A stretch of 64,000 nucleotides of DNA from Helicobacter cetorum MIT 99-5656 (GCF_000259275.1 NC_017735.1:682001-746000), one strand, 5' to 3'; positions 1 to 9,751 are shown, numbered from the stretch's first letter. Program-made: numbers and translations. The notes: generated by a model from the letters alone, not told the origin.

Positions 1-513
1 AGCAATATAATACCATAAGGATACATAAATAGTATTTTCTCTTCTCACACCCATACTTCCAAACATGCTAATCCCCCATAGCACCCATACTACAACTACA
101 AGAATATCTAAAGGCCACATAAGTTCTGCATATTCTTTGGTCTGATTAATACCAGCAAATAAACTAACAACTGCCAAAATCAATAGAACAATCCATAACC
201 AAAAATGCAGCAACCCTACAAATTTTAAAAAGGGGTGCTGGTGGTAAGTGATTTTAAGCACCCTTTGACCGATATAATACCAACTCGCCCAAATCCCCCC
301 AAGCGTAAAACCATAAATCACCGCATTAGTGTGTAAAGGACGCAAGCGACCAAAAATACCATACTCCCCTGCAATATAGTTCAACCCTGGAAAAGATAAC
401 TCAAACGCAAGCACAATCCCTATTAGCATGCCTATTATCCCAAATGCAATCATTGCATAAAGGAACAATTTGCTAATAGAATAATCATAACTTAAAGGCG
501 TGCTTTCTTGCAT
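1..513 (-). CDS. ccoN: cbb3-type cytochrome c oxidase subunit I, N-terminal part
   Basis: Heme-copper oxidase catalytic subunit of the cbb3 terminal oxidase in the inner membrane. The gene runs off the left edge, so only the first 171 residues are seen. They were translated by hand from the ATG at 511-513 (MQESTPLSYDYSISK...) and are open throughout. Three to four membrane spans are visible. The sequence RPLHTNAVIYGFTLGG holds a histidine at residue 61, in the position of a low-spin heme ligand of the family. The next gene, the DASS transporter, is divergent, and about 140 bp between them must hold both promoters. This matches H. pylori, where ccoN (HP0144) neighbours HP0143. Confidence 0.92.
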   Translation of the reverse strand, partial: MQESTPLSYDYSISKLFLYAMIAFGIIGMLIGIVLAFELSFPGLNYIAGEYGIFGRLRPLHTNAVIYGFTLGGIWASWYYIGQRVLKITYHQHPFLKFVGLLHFWLWIVLLILAVVSLFAGINQTKEYAELMWPLDILVVVVWVLWGISMFGSMGVRRENTIYVSLWYYIA

Positions 514-652
514 ACATGCTCCTATTTGTAGTGAATTTAACAAAGCAAATGTGTAATTATAAAATGTTATCATTTTCAAAATGCTTAATCTTTAGAATTT
601 TTTTGTAACATTATTCATATTTTTTTAGTAGTAGGCAATTAAAGGCTTAGGT

Positions 653-2101
653 ATGCTCAAACGAACTCTTTTAATTCTCGCTCCTATTATGGGTGCGTTA
701 TTCTTGTATTTTGTAGGTGTGCCTAGCGGTCTAAACCCTAACGCATGGCTTTATTTTTGTATTTTCATAGGCATGATTGTAGGACTGATTTTAGAGCCTG
801 TGCCAGCTGGTTTGGTGGCATTAAGTGCATTAATGGTGTGTGTAGCCTTAAAAATCGGAGCTAGTAGTGGAATAGTGAATGCTAATAAAGCTATTTCTTG
901 GGGCTTAAGTGGGTATGCAAACAAAACGGTGTGGCTTGTGTTTGTCGCTTTTATTTTAGGCTTAGGGTATGAAAAAAGCTTGTTAGGAAAACGAATCGCA
1001 CTTTTACTGATTAGATTCTTAGGTCAAACCCCCTTAGGTTTAGGCTATGCGATTACTTTAAGCGAATTGTGTTTAGCCCCTTTTATTCCTAGCAATTCCG
1101 CTAGAAGTGGGGGCATACTCTATCCTATAATCTCTTCTATTCCGCCCTTAATGGGTTCAACACCTAATGATAATCCTACAAAAATCGGTGCGTATTTGAT
1201 GTGGGTTGCTTTGGCTTCAACTTGTATCACTTCATCAATGTTTTTAACCGCACTAGCCCCTAACCCACTAGCTATGGAGATTGCAACCAAAATGGGCGTG
1301 AATGAAATCTCATGGCTTTCATGGTTTCTAGCTTTCTTACCTTGTGGAATTATTTTACTCTTGCTTGTGCCATTACTTGCTTATAAAACCTGCACCCCCA
1401 CCTTAAAAGGCTCTAAAGAAGTGAGTTTATGGGCTAAACAAGAATTAGAAAAAATGAAAGGTTTTTCTTTAAAAGAAATTTTAATGCTAAATCTTACTTT
1501 ACTAGCCTTGCTTGGCTGGATTTTTTCTAAAACTTTAGGCTTACATGCAAGCACTGTTGCTTTAATCATCATGCTTTTAATGGCTTTTGTGAAAATCATC
1601 AGCTATGAAGATATTATCAAAAATAAAAGTGCTTTCAACATTTTCTTATTGCTTGGGGCCTTACTCACTATGGCTAGTGGGCTTAAAAATGTGGGCTTTT
1701 TAGATTATATGGGAAATTTCTCTAAAGAATTACTCCAACAAGCTAATTTAGAGCCTTTTGTAGCGGTATTGATTATTGTAGCTCTCTTTTATGTATCACA
1801 TTATTTCTTTGCGAGCATTACCGCTCATGTGAGTGCTTTATTCGCCCTTTTTGTAGGAATAGGCGCAAATGTTGAAGGGGTGAATTTACAAGAATTGAGC
1901 TTGTTTTTAATGCTAACTTTAGGAATTATGGGTATTTTAACGCCCTATGGCACAGGTCCATCAACCATCTATTATGGAAGTGGGTATATTAAGAGCAAGG
2001 ATTTTTGGAGATTAGGATTCATTTTTGGTTTAGTGTATTTAATCGTGTTTTTAAGCGTGTGTGTGCCTTGGGTAAAAACTATCGCTTTTAGGTGGCTATA
2101 A
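653..2101 (+). CDS. DASS-family dicarboxylate/anion:Na+ symporter (HP0143-like)
   Basis: Integral membrane protein of 482 residues with about twelve hydrophobic segments, of the divalent anion:sodium symporter family that includes 2-oxoglutarate/malate translocators. Family-type signatures are the small-residue stretch PSNSARSGGILYPI near residue 147 and the C-terminal PYGTGPSTIYYGSGYI near 430. The exact substrate cannot be read from sequence; a C4- or C5-dicarboxylate is the family expectation. The gene starts with ATG at 653 after the divergent ccoN, and its TAA at 2099-2101 directly abuts the TTG start of mutY, so the two are probably cotranscribed. Length is normal and there is no disruption. 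Confidence 0.85.
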   Translation: MLKRTLLILAPIMGALFLYFVGVPSGLNPNAWLYFCIFIGMIVGLILEPVPAGLVALSALMVCVALKIGASSGIVNANKAISWGLSGYANKTVWLVFVAFILGLGYEKSLLGKRIALLLIRFLGQTPLGLGYAITLSELCLAPFIPSNSARSGGILYPIISSIPPLMGSTPNDNPTKIGAYLMWVALASTCITSSMFLTALAPNPLAMEIATKMGVNEISWLSWFLAFLPCGIILLLLVPLLAYKTCTPTLKGSKEVSLWAKQELEKMKGFSLKEILMLNLTLLALLGWIFSKTLGLHASTVALIIMLLMAFVKIISYEDIIKNKSAFNIFLLLGALLTMASGLKNVGFLDYMGNFSKELLQQANLEPFVAVLIIVALFYVSHYFFASITAHVSALFALFVGIGANVEGVNLQELSLFLMLTLGIMGILTPYGTGPSTIYYGSGYIKSKDFWRLGFIFGLVYLIVFLSVCVPWVKTIAFRWL

Positions 2102-3088
2102 TTGAAAGCCTTGCACAACGCCCTTTTAACATGGTATGAAGAACATGGGCGAAAGGATTTACCCTTTAGAAATTTAAAAGGAATTAACGCCCCTTATGAA
2201 ATCTATATCAGTGAAGTGATGAGTCAACAAACACAAATCAACACGGTCATTCAGCGTTTTTACTTCCCTTTTTTACAAGCTTTTCCCACTTTAAAAGACT
2301 TGGCTAACGCCCCATTAGAAGAAGTTTTATTGCTTTGGCGAGGTCTTGGCTATTATTCAAGGGCAAAAAATTTAAAAAAGAGTGCTGAAATTTGCGTAAA
2401 AGAACATAGCTCACAATTACCCAACAACTATCAAAGCTTAATTAAGCTTCCAGGAGTGGGTGCATATACCGCTAATGCGATTTTATGTTTTGGTTTCAGA
2501 GAAAACACCGCATGCGTAGATGCTAATATTAAACGAGTGCTTTTAAGGCTTTTTTCTTTAAACTTGGATACAAGCACAAAAGACTTGCAAACAAAAGCTA
2601 ATGAGTTTCTTAATCTTAAGGAGAGCTTTAATCATAACCAAGCCCTTATTGATTTAGGAGCTTTAGTTTGCACCCCAAAGCCTAAGTGCGAGATTTGCTG
2701 TTTCAATGATTATTGCTTAGGTAAAAACAACCTAGAAAAACACACGCTTAAGAAAAAGCAAGAAATTATTCAAGAAGAGCGTTACTTAGGCATTGTAATA
2801 GAAAATAAAGAAATCGCTTTAGAAAAAATAGAGCAAAAACTCTATTTTGGCATGCATCATTTTCCTAGTTTGAAAGAAAATTTACAATTCAAGCTCCCCT
2901 TTTTAGGAACTATCAAACACAGCCATACCAAATTCAAGCTCAACTTAAACCTTTATTTAGCAAGCACAAAAGATTTAGAAAACCCTATTAATTTCTATAG
3001 CTCTAAGGACTTAGAGACCTTACCGATAAGCTCTATGACACTTAAAATTTTAAAATTTTTAAAAAGCAAAAATCTATTAGGGGATTAA
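2102..3088 (+). CDS. mutY: A/G-specific adenine DNA glycosylase MutY
   Basis: Base-excision repair enzyme that removes adenine mispaired with 8-oxoguanine; 328 residues. The N-terminal catalytic region has EVMSQQTQINTV with the catalytic-type glutamate near residue 39. The helix-hairpin-helix LPGVGAYTANAI (about 118-129) is followed by DANIKRVLLR containing the conserved aspartate. A four-cysteine cluster, CTPKPKCEICCFNDYC (about 198-213), would bind the 4Fe-4S centre; the first spacing is C-x5-C rather than the C-x6-C of E. coli. A C-terminal NUDIX-like region recognises 8-oxoG. The start is TTG, immediately after the stop of the transporter gene, which suggests translational coupling. Confidence 0.95.
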   Translation: MKALHNALLTWYEEHGRKDLPFRNLKGINAPYEIYISEVMSQQTQINTVIQRFYFPFLQAFPTLKDLANAPLEEVLLLWRGLGYYSRAKNLKKSAEICVKEHSSQLPNNYQSLIKLPGVGAYTANAILCFGFRENTACVDANIKRVLLRLFSLNLDTSTKDLQTKANEFLNLKESFNHNQALIDLGALVCTPKPKCEICCFNDYCLGKNNLEKHTLKKKQEIIQEERYLGIVIENKEIALEKIEQKLYFGMHHFPSLKENLQFKLPFLGTIKHSHTKFKLNLNLYLASTKDLENPINFYSSKDLETLPISSMTLKILKFLKSKNLLGD

Positions 3089-3091
3089 ATT

Positions 3092-3334
3092 ATGCTAAAA
3101 ACATGCGCTTTTTTATTTTTGCTCATTCTTTTGAGTGCTTGCACAAATCCTAGCACAAGCCAAAATAGCTTGCAATGCTATAGAAGTGTTATGGGAGCTA
3201 TTGCTTATGGGGATTTGAAAAACCCTAGCCACTCTAACAAACATTCACAAGAATGGCTGAATTTAAACCCACTTTATTTTTCAACGCTTCCTACTAAAAG
3301 GGGCTTTAATCATTGTCAAATAAACTCAAAATAA
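3092..3334 (+). CDS. small putative lipoprotein
   Basis: An 80-residue protein starting with ATG three bases after the mutY stop and read in the same direction, so probably the last gene of that operon. Residues 1-17 form a lipoprotein signal peptide (MLKTCAFLFLLILLSAC), with the lipobox LLSAC making Cys17 the acylated residue. The mature part is about 63 residues, polar, with two more cysteines (near residues 29 and 75) that could form a disulfide. No family is recognised. It ends just before the convergent lactate permease gene. The signal peptide and tight spacing support a real gene; function is unknown. Confidence 0.65.
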   Translation: MLKTCAFLFLLILLSACTNPSTSQNSLQCYRSVMGAIAYGDLKNPSHSNKHSQEWLNLNPLYFSTLPTKRGFNHCQINSK

Positions 3335-3343
3335 GCCTAAGCC

Positions 3344-5011
3344 TTAGTTTAAACTTGCTGGTGGCACAGGCACTATTTCTGGGGCTAAATACGCAATCGC
3401 ACTAATGACTATCCCCATAATCACTACAAAGATAAGTGAGTATTTAACCGTAAATTTAAACAATTCACTCTCTCTACCCGCTAAGCCTACTGCCGCACAA
3501 GCTATGGCAATGCTTTGTGGGCTTATCATCTTACCCAAAGTGCCACCCACCGTATTTGCAGTTAGAGTGAGAACTTCAGGAATGTTTAGTCTTTGAGCGG
3601 TAAGCTGCTGTAAAGAACCAAATAAAAGATTAGAGCTTGTATCACTTCCGGTTAAGAATACCCCCACCCATCCAATTAAAGGCGAGAAAAAGGTAAAAGC
3701 AGCACCGGTATGCGTGAGTGCTAGAGCTAGAGTGGAAGAAATTCCGCTGTAATTAGACACAAAAGCAAAGCTTAAGACCAGACCAATTGTAAGGATAGGG
3801 TAACGCATTTCTTTCAAGGTTTCATTAAAGACACCAACAGCATCACTCACTTTTACCCTTAACACAAACATGCTAATAAGAGCGGCTAAAAAAATGGAAG
3901 TGCCAACGGTATTAATCAACAGAAATTTAAAAACAACAGGAATGCTTACGCTTTGGCCTACTTCTACAAAAGGCGGACTTCTAAAAATCTTGTTACTGAT
4001 ATTACTAAACTCAAAATAGAAATTAGAATAAGCTAACAAGCCATCTTTTTCAAATAAAGCCTTAAAAGAAGGCTGTGTCCATAGCACAATCGTTAAAATC
4101 AAAATCACAAAAGGCGCCCAAGCAACATAAACTTTACACACATGGTAATTACTCTTAGTGAGCGTTGCCACTTTGCCATCGCTTCTAAAAATGTGTTTGG
4201 GTTGCCAAAATTTTAAAAATATTGCTGTGCATACCAATGAAACAAGAGCTGAAATAATGCCCGGTAACTCTGGCCCTAGGTAATTAGAGCTTAAAAATTG
4301 TGCAATAGCAAAAGAAAAAGCCGCTACAAAAACCGCCGGAAAAGTCTCTTTAATGCCCTTAAAACCATCCATTAAAAACACAATGAAAAACGGCACCAAT
4401 AAACTCACAAAAAAGAGAATTTTACCTGCCATAGCTGAAATCAAAATCGCTGGCACCCCTACTGCACTTGCCATAGCTGTAATAGGAATACCCACTGCTC
4501 CAAAAGCTACAGGGGCAGTATTTGCAATTAAACACAATCCAGCAGCGTATAAGGGGCTTAAACCTAAGCCAACTAAAATTGCTGCAGTAATTGCAATAGG
4601 CCCTCCAAAACCAATGGCTCCTTCTAAGAATGAGCCAAAGCAAAAGCCAATTAAAATCACTAAAATTCTATGGTCTAAAGTAATAGACTGAACGCTTTCT
4701 TTTAAGATTTCAAAATAGCCTGATTTAACACTTAGCTTATACAAAAAAATCGCTGCAATAATAATCCAAGCAATCGGCCACAAACCATATAAAAACCCAT
4801 AGACAAAGCTTGAGCCTACCATACTCACAGGCATTTTATACACAAAAACAGCGATAACAGCAGATAGCGCTACACTTAAAAAAGCGGCGTTATAACCTTT
4901 AAGCTTAAAAACAATTAAAGATAAGAAAAACAATAAAATAGGTAGTAAGGCTACAAAAGCACTTAACCAAATATTACCTAAAGGGTCATAAACTTGATGA
5001 AATTCTAACAC
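3344..5011 (-). CDS. lctP: L-lactate permease LctP (downstream copy, HP0141-like)
   Basis: Lactate permease of the LctP family, 555 residues with about twelve to fourteen membrane segments, importing L- and D-lactate across the inner membrane. It opens with MLEFHQVYDPLGNIWLSAFV and contains the family core GFCFGSFLEGAIGFGGPIAI near residue 120 and SPQSIAIACAAVGLAGRESE near the C-terminus. It is the second of two tandem paralogues separated by 59 bp; the two share most of their sequence and probably form one transcript. Divergent lutABC encodes the lactate oxidation complex, so the locus covers both uptake and use of lactate, an important carbon source for gastric Helicobacter. Confidence 0.93.
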   Translation of the reverse strand: MLEFHQVYDPLGNIWLSAFVALLPILLFFLSLIVFKLKGYNAAFLSVALSAVIAVFVYKMPVSMVGSSFVYGFLYGLWPIAWIIIAAIFLYKLSVKSGYFEILKESVQSITLDHRILVILIGFCFGSFLEGAIGFGGPIAITAAILVGLGLSPLYAAGLCLIANTAPVAFGAVGIPITAMASAVGVPAILISAMAGKILFFVSLLVPFFIVFLMDGFKGIKETFPAVFVAAFSFAIAQFLSSNYLGPELPGIISALVSLVCTAIFLKFWQPKHIFRSDGKVATLTKSNYHVCKVYVAWAPFVILILTIVLWTQPSFKALFEKDGLLAYSNFYFEFSNISNKIFRSPPFVEVGQSVSIPVVFKFLLINTVGTSIFLAALISMFVLRVKVSDAVGVFNETLKEMRYPILTIGLVLSFAFVSNYSGISSTLALALTHTGAAFTFFSPLIGWVGVFLTGSDTSSNLLFGSLQQLTAQRLNIPEVLTLTANTVGGTLGKMISPQSIAIACAAVGLAGRESELFKFTVKYSLIFVVIMGIVISAIAYLAPEIVPVPPASLN

Positions 5012-5070
5012 TAAAACTTCCTTTAAAAAGTATTCTCTTAGTGCTAGATTTCCCTAATAGACCCCCTTAA

Positions 5071-6714
5071 TTAGGTTGTAGGAATAATGAAAGGAAAGAC
5101 ATAGGCAATAAGAGTAAAGACAATTCCCATAATAATCGCCAAAGCGATAGAGTATTTTACCGTAAATCTAAATAATTCACTCTCTCTACCCACTAATCCT
5201 ACCGCCGCACAGGCTATGGCAATACTTTGTGGACTTATCATCTTACCCACAACGCCCCCTGAAGTGTTTGCCGCTAAGAAAAGCACTTCAGGCACACCAA
5301 GCTGCGTGGCAATGAGCATTTGCAAAGAGCCAAATAAGAGATTAGAGCTTGTATCACTTCCGGTTAAAAACACTCCAAGCCACCCCACAATAGGCGAAAA
5401 GAATGTGAAAACATGCCCTGTATCAGCTAGGGCTAAAGCTAGTGTGGCACTCATTCCGCTGAAATTAGCCACAAACGCAAACGCTAGAACCAAACCTATA
5501 GTAAGAATAGGAAAACGCATTTCTTTCAAGGTTGCACCAAATACCCCTATTGCATCACTTATTTTTACACGAAGTAAAAAAACGCTCAAAATTGCAGCTA
5601 AAAAAATGGAAGTGCCTGTCGTTAAAATTAAAGGGAGTTTAAACACAACAGGAAAACTTGTCGCTTCAGTAACAATGGGAGCGGTTTTAAAAATCTTTTG
5701 ACTAATGGATTCAAGCTCAAAAGCAAAGCTAGAAAACGCCAAGACTCCCCCTTCTTTAAATAAACCCTTAAACCAAGGTTGAGTCCATATGATAATGGTA
5801 ATTGTCAGTAACACAAAAGGCATCCACGCCACAATAACCTTGCAGATATGGTGTTTTTTAACCCCAATTTCTACTTTTTCGCCATGGCTTGTAAAGATAT
5901 TTTTAGGTTGCCAAAATTTTAAAAACAAAGTCGTAGTAATCAAAGATACTAAGGCTGAAATAATATCAGGGAGCTGTGGCCCTAAATAATTAGAGCTAAA
6001 AAATTGTGCGATAGCAAAGCTAAACCCTGTAACAGCCACTACAGGAAAGGTCTCTCTAATACCCTTAAAACCATCCATTAAAAACACAATGAAAAAAGGA
6101 ATGCCGATAGAAAAGATAGGTAACACACGCCCCACCATTTGAGAAATCTCTAACTCAGGGATACCCACTACATTTGCCATAGCTGTAATAGGAATACCCA
6201 CCGCTCCAAAAGCTACAGGGGCGGTATTTGCAATTAAGCATAATCCAGCGGCGTATAAGGGGCTTAAACCTAAGCCCACTAAAATCGCTGCAGTAATTGC
6301 TACAGGACCCCCAAAACCAATAGCCCCTTCTAAGAATGAGCCAAAGCAAAAGCCAATTAAAATCACTAAAATTCTATGATCAGGCGTAAGACTTAAAATG
6401 CTTTCTTTTAAAATCTCAAAATACCCCGACTTCACCGAGAGATTGTAGAGAAAAATCGCTGCAATCACAATCCAAGCAATCGGCCACAAACCATATAAAA
6501 ACCCATAGAGAAAACTCGCACTTACCATTTCAGTAGGCATTTTATACACAAACAACGCAATAACCACCGAAAGCACTAAGCTTAAAAATCCGGCACTATA
6601 GCCCTTGAGCTTAAATACAATGAGAGAGATAAAAAAGAGTGCGATAGGCGATAGCGCCACCAAAGCACTCAGCCAAATATTGCCCAATGGGTCATAGACT
6701 TGATGAAATTCCAT
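5071..6714 (-). CDS. lctP: L-lactate permease LctP (upstream copy, HP0140-like)
   Basis: Second lactate permease paralogue, 547 residues, promoter-proximal in the two-gene operon. It begins MEFHQVYDPLGNIWLSALVA and keeps the core EGAIGFGGPVAITAA and the C-terminal SPQSIAIACAAVGLVGRESE. It differs from its neighbour mainly in the central loop (about residues 270-340) and in membrane segments, as expected of an old tandem duplication kept by selection and not a recent copy. H. pylori has the same pair. Expression probably starts in the 217-bp divergent region before lutA. Confidence 0.93.
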   Translation of the reverse strand: MEFHQVYDPLGNIWLSALVALSPIALFFISLIVFKLKGYSAGFLSLVLSVVIALFVYKMPTEMVSASFLYGFLYGLWPIAWIVIAAIFLYNLSVKSGYFEILKESILSLTPDHRILVILIGFCFGSFLEGAIGFGGPVAITAAILVGLGLSPLYAAGLCLIANTAPVAFGAVGIPITAMANVVGIPELEISQMVGRVLPIFSIGIPFFIVFLMDGFKGIRETFPVVAVTGFSFAIAQFFSSNYLGPQLPDIISALVSLITTTLFLKFWQPKNIFTSHGEKVEIGVKKHHICKVIVAWMPFVLLTITIIIWTQPWFKGLFKEGGVLAFSSFAFELESISQKIFKTAPIVTEATSFPVVFKLPLILTTGTSIFLAAILSVFLLRVKISDAIGVFGATLKEMRFPILTIGLVLAFAFVANFSGMSATLALALADTGHVFTFFSPIVGWLGVFLTGSDTSSNLLFGSLQMLIATQLGVPEVLFLAANTSGGVVGKMISPQSIAIACAAVGLVGRESELFRFTVKYSIALAIIMGIVFTLIAYVFPFIIPTT

Positions 6715-6931
6715 AAGCTTTCCTTAAATAATTTAAAAATCTGTTTTTTATCTTACTTAAAAGAAAAAACTAATTTTAAGTAGTATTTAATGTTAAGTTA
6801 AATTTAGTGCGTCTACAGTTTATTTTTGTAACAATATCCAAGAGAGTGGGTCTATCAACTTTTTATCACAATCTTATCAATTTTGAGTATCATATGAGTT
6901 TAGAACTCTTAGGAATTTTAAGGAGCATTAC
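6715..6931. promoter_or_regulatory. divergent control region between lctP pair and lutABC
   Basis: A 217-bp non-coding stretch separates the lactate permease operon (minus) from the lactate oxidation operon (plus), so promoters for both must lie here. On the plus strand a TATCAT hexamer near 6889-6894 is a possible -10 element. AAGGAG at 6920-6925 is a good ribosome binding site for the TTG start of lutA. No clear operator palindrome was found. Confidence 0.5.
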
Positions 6932-7660
6932 TTGAAAGTCAATTTCTTTGCCACATGTCTAGGAACAGCCATTTATAGCAACGCATCGCTTAATGCCATC
7001 AAATTGCTTCGTAAAGAAAATTTGGAAGTTATTTTTAAAAAAGACCAAACATGTTGCGGTCAGCCAAGCTACAACTCAGGGTATTATGAAGAGACTAAGA
7101 AAGTCGTTTTACACAATATCAAGCTTTATTCTAATAACGACTACCCCATTATTTTACCTAGTGGTTCATGCACAGGTATGATGAAACATGATTATTTAGA
7201 ATTGTTTGAAGGGCATGCTGAATTTAACATGGTTAAAGATTTTTGCGCTAGGGTGTATGAGTTAAGCGAATTTTTGGATAAAAAATTGCAAGTCAAGTAT
7301 GAAGACAAAGGCGAGCCACTTAAAATCACATGGCATTCAAATTGCCATGCCCTAAGAGTAGCCAAGGTTATCACTAGCGCTAAGAACCTTATTAGACAGC
7401 TTAAAAATGTAGAGCTAATTGAATTAGAGAGAGAAGAAGAATGCTGTGGTTTTGGGGGAACATTTTCGGTCAAAGAGCCTGAAATTTCAGCGGCTATGGT
7501 AAAAGAAAAGATTAAAGATATAGAAAGCCGTCAAGTAGATGTGATTGTTTCAGCAGATGCGGGGTGTTTGATGAATATTAGCACCGCTATGCAAAAAATG
7601 GGTTCTCAAACAAAACCCATGCATTTTTATGACTTCTTAGCCTTAAGGCTCGGACTTTAA
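6932..7660 (+). CDS. lutA: lactate utilisation protein A (LutA/LldE, CCG-domain Fe-S protein)
   Basis: First subunit of the three-part LutABC (LldEFG) L-lactate dehydrogenase complex that oxidises lactate to pyruvate on the cytoplasmic face of the membrane. The 242-residue protein has the two cysteine-rich CCG repeats of the family: TCCGQPSYNSGYY near residue 40 and ECCGFGGTFSVKEPE near 171, each preceded by single conserved cysteines (CLGT, SGSCTGM, HSNCHAL). The start is TTG at 6932, chosen because AAGGAG lies a few bases upstream. A 17-bp gap separates it from lutB. Confidence 0.92.
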   Translation: MKVNFFATCLGTAIYSNASLNAIKLLRKENLEVIFKKDQTCCGQPSYNSGYYEETKKVVLHNIKLYSNNDYPIILPSGSCTGMMKHDYLELFEGHAEFNMVKDFCARVYELSEFLDKKLQVKYEDKGEPLKITWHSNCHALRVAKVITSAKNLIRQLKNVELIELEREEECCGFGGTFSVKEPEISAAMVKEKIKDIESRQVDVIVSADAGCLMNISTAMQKMGSQTKPMHFYDFLALRLGL

Positions 7661-7677
7661 CATTTAAGGAATTTAAC

Positions 7678-9123
7678 ATGGAAAAACATCATAGCGACCA
7701 AGAATACGAAGAGATAATCACTGACCAATTAGGCGATAAGCAATTAAGAGAAAATTTACGCTCTGCTATGGATACCTTACGCACTAATCGTAAGAATCTC
7801 ATCAAAAATCGTTACAGCGAATGGGAAAATTTAAGGGATTTGGGTAAGGAAGTCAAGCTTAAAATTCTCTCTAGGCTTGATGAATATTTAGAAATTTTTG
7901 AAAAAAACGCTACCAAAAACGGCTTTAAAATCCATTACGCAAAAGATGGCGATGAAGCCAATGAAATCATTTATAATCTTGCTAAAGAAAAGAATATTAA
8001 TCGCATTTTAAAGCAAAAATCTATGGCGAGTGAAGAAATCGGTTTAAATCATTATCTAAAAGAAAAGGGCATTCAAGCCCAAGAAACGGATTTGGGCGAA
8101 TTGATTATCCAGCTCATTGATGAACACCCTGTGCATATTGTGGTGCCTGCAGTGCATAAAAACCGCAAACAAATCGGTAAGATTTTTGAAGAAAAGCTTA
8201 ACTCCGCCTATGAAGAAGAGCCTGAAAAGCTTAATGCTATTGCTAGAAAGCATATGCGCAAGGAATTTGAAAGCTTTAAAATGGGGATTAGTGGGGTTAA
8301 TTTTGCCATTGCAAATGAAGGGGCGATTTGGCTAGTTGAAAATGAAGGCAATGGCAGAATGAGCACCACCGCTTGTGATGTGCATGTCGCCATTTGTGGG
8401 ATTGAAAAATTAGTAGAAAGCTTTGATGATGTGGCGATTTTAAATAATTTGCTCGCTCCAAGTGCGGTAGGCGTGCCTATCACTTGCTATCAAAACATTA
8501 TTACAGGCCCTAGGAAAAACGATGATTTAGATGGCCCTAAAGAGGCACACATTATTTTACTAGACAATAACCGCTCTAATATTCTAGCTGATGAAAAATA
8601 TTATCGTGCTTTGTCATGCATTCGCTGTGGCACTTGCTTAAACCACTGCCCTGTATATGATAAAATCGGTGGTCATGCCTACCTTTCTACTTATCCAGGT
8701 CCTATAGGCGTGGTGGTATCACCCCAGCTCTTTGGTTTGAATAATTATGGGCATATTCCTAATCTTTGTAGTCTTTGTGGGCGTTGTAGCGAAGTGTGTC
8801 CTGTAGAAATTCCATTAGCTGAACTCATTAGAGATTTACGCTCTGATAAAGTGGGCGAAGGTAGGGGCGTAGTCAAAGGTGTGAAAGACATGCAACATAG
8901 CGGTATGGAAAAATTCTCTATGAAAATGTTTGCCGATATGGCAAGCAATGGGGCTAAATGGCGTTTTCAATTGAAAATGGCTCAATTCTTCTCGCCTTTA
9001 GGCAAGCTTTTTGCCCCCCTACTACCCTTAGTCAAAGAGTGGGCTAGATTTAGAACCTTACCTAATATGGATACAAGCTTGCATGCAAAAGTTCAACATT
9101 TAGAAGGGGTTATTTATGAGTAA
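7678..9123 (+). CDS. lutB: lactate utilisation protein B (LutB/LldF, ferredoxin-type Fe-S protein)
   Basis: Large subunit of the LutABC lactate oxidation complex, 481 residues. The N-terminal two thirds is the LUD domain (residues about 70-300, with GISGVNFAIANEGAIWLVENE). The C-terminal part carries two 4Fe-4S motifs, CIRCGTCLNHCPVY near residue 314 and CSLCGRCSEVCPVEIP near 364, which pass electrons towards the quinone pool. The gene is full length. Its 3' end overlaps the start of lutC by 8 bp, a sign of coupled translation. Confidence 0.94.
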   Translation: MEKHHSDQEYEEIITDQLGDKQLRENLRSAMDTLRTNRKNLIKNRYSEWENLRDLGKEVKLKILSRLDEYLEIFEKNATKNGFKIHYAKDGDEANEIIYNLAKEKNINRILKQKSMASEEIGLNHYLKEKGIQAQETDLGELIIQLIDEHPVHIVVPAVHKNRKQIGKIFEEKLNSAYEEEPEKLNAIARKHMRKEFESFKMGISGVNFAIANEGAIWLVENEGNGRMSTTACDVHVAICGIEKLVESFDDVAILNNLLAPSAVGVPITCYQNIITGPRKNDDLDGPKEAHIILLDNNRSNILADEKYYRALSCIRCGTCLNHCPVYDKIGGHAYLSTYPGPIGVVVSPQLFGLNNYGHIPNLCSLCGRCSEVCPVEIPLAELIRDLRSDKVGEGRGVVKGVKDMQHSGMEKFSMKMFADMASNGAKWRFQLKMAQFFSPLGKLFAPLLPLVKEWARFRTLPNMDTSLHAKVQHLEGVIYE

Positions 9124-9751
9124 AGAACTGATTTTAAATCGCATTAAAGAGGCTAGAGCTAAACACACCATTAAGGGAGCAAACCCTGTTTATAGAAATA
9201 TTATCAAGGTAGAGTTTGAAGATTTAGTAGAAGAATACAAGCATTTTCAATTGCTGAATAAAGCCGAAGTCATTGAAAGCACCAAAGAAAATTTGGAACA
9301 AGACATTCTAAAGGTTTTAGAAAGTTTCAAAAGCGAAAAAATCTTACACTCTACGGATTTAGATTTGAATTTTGAAGTTTTTAAAGATTTTTCTTTACAG
9401 CCCTATGATAAAAAAATTGAAGAAATGCGAGAGGTGTTATTTAATATTGATACCGCTTTGTTGCATGGGGTTTGTGGGATTTCAAGTTTAGGGATTAGTG
9501 GGACAACATCTTCACACGCAAGCCCGAGATTGCTTTCACTCATTACGACTAATTGCATTATTTTGTTAAAAAAAGAATCTATTGTGCGGAATTTATTTGA
9601 AGGCATTCAAGCTTTAAAAAATCAAAGTAAAGATGGCGTTTTGCCCACGAACATGCTCTTTATTGGTGGGCCTAGTAGGACAGCTGATATTGAGCTAAAA
9701 ACCGTTTTTGGAGTGCATGGGCCTCAAAAAGTCGCTGTCATTCTTTATTAA
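9116..9751 (+). CDS. lutC: lactate utilisation protein C (LutC/LldG)
   Basis: Third subunit of the lactate oxidation complex, 211 residues and made almost entirely of a LUD domain. The conserved region LLHGVCGISSLGISGTTSSHASPRL (interrupted here for length at residues about 117-141) and the terminal GGPSRTADIELKTVFGVHGP are typical of the family. ATG lies inside the end of lutB. The gene is followed after 10 bp by bcp, the same order as in H. pylori (HP0139-HP0136), so bcp is likely to be read from the same transcript. Confidence 0.9.
   Translation: MSKELILNRIKEARAKHTIKGANPVYRNIIKVEFEDLVEEYKHFQLLNKAEVIESTKENLEQDILKVLESFKSEKILHSTDLDLNFEVFKDFSLQPYDKKIEEMREVLFNIDTALLHGVCGISSLGISGTTSSHASPRLLSLITTNCIILLKKESIVRNLFEGIQALKNQSKDGVLPTNMLFIGGPSRTADIELKTVFGVHGPQKVAVILY

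Noticed and set aside
4353-4691. 112-codon plus-strand frame inside the lactate permease gene
   Set aside because: Antisense shadow of a highly conserved membrane protein gene, with no start signals. A similar 161-codon frame at 5216-5701 was dismissed for the same reason.
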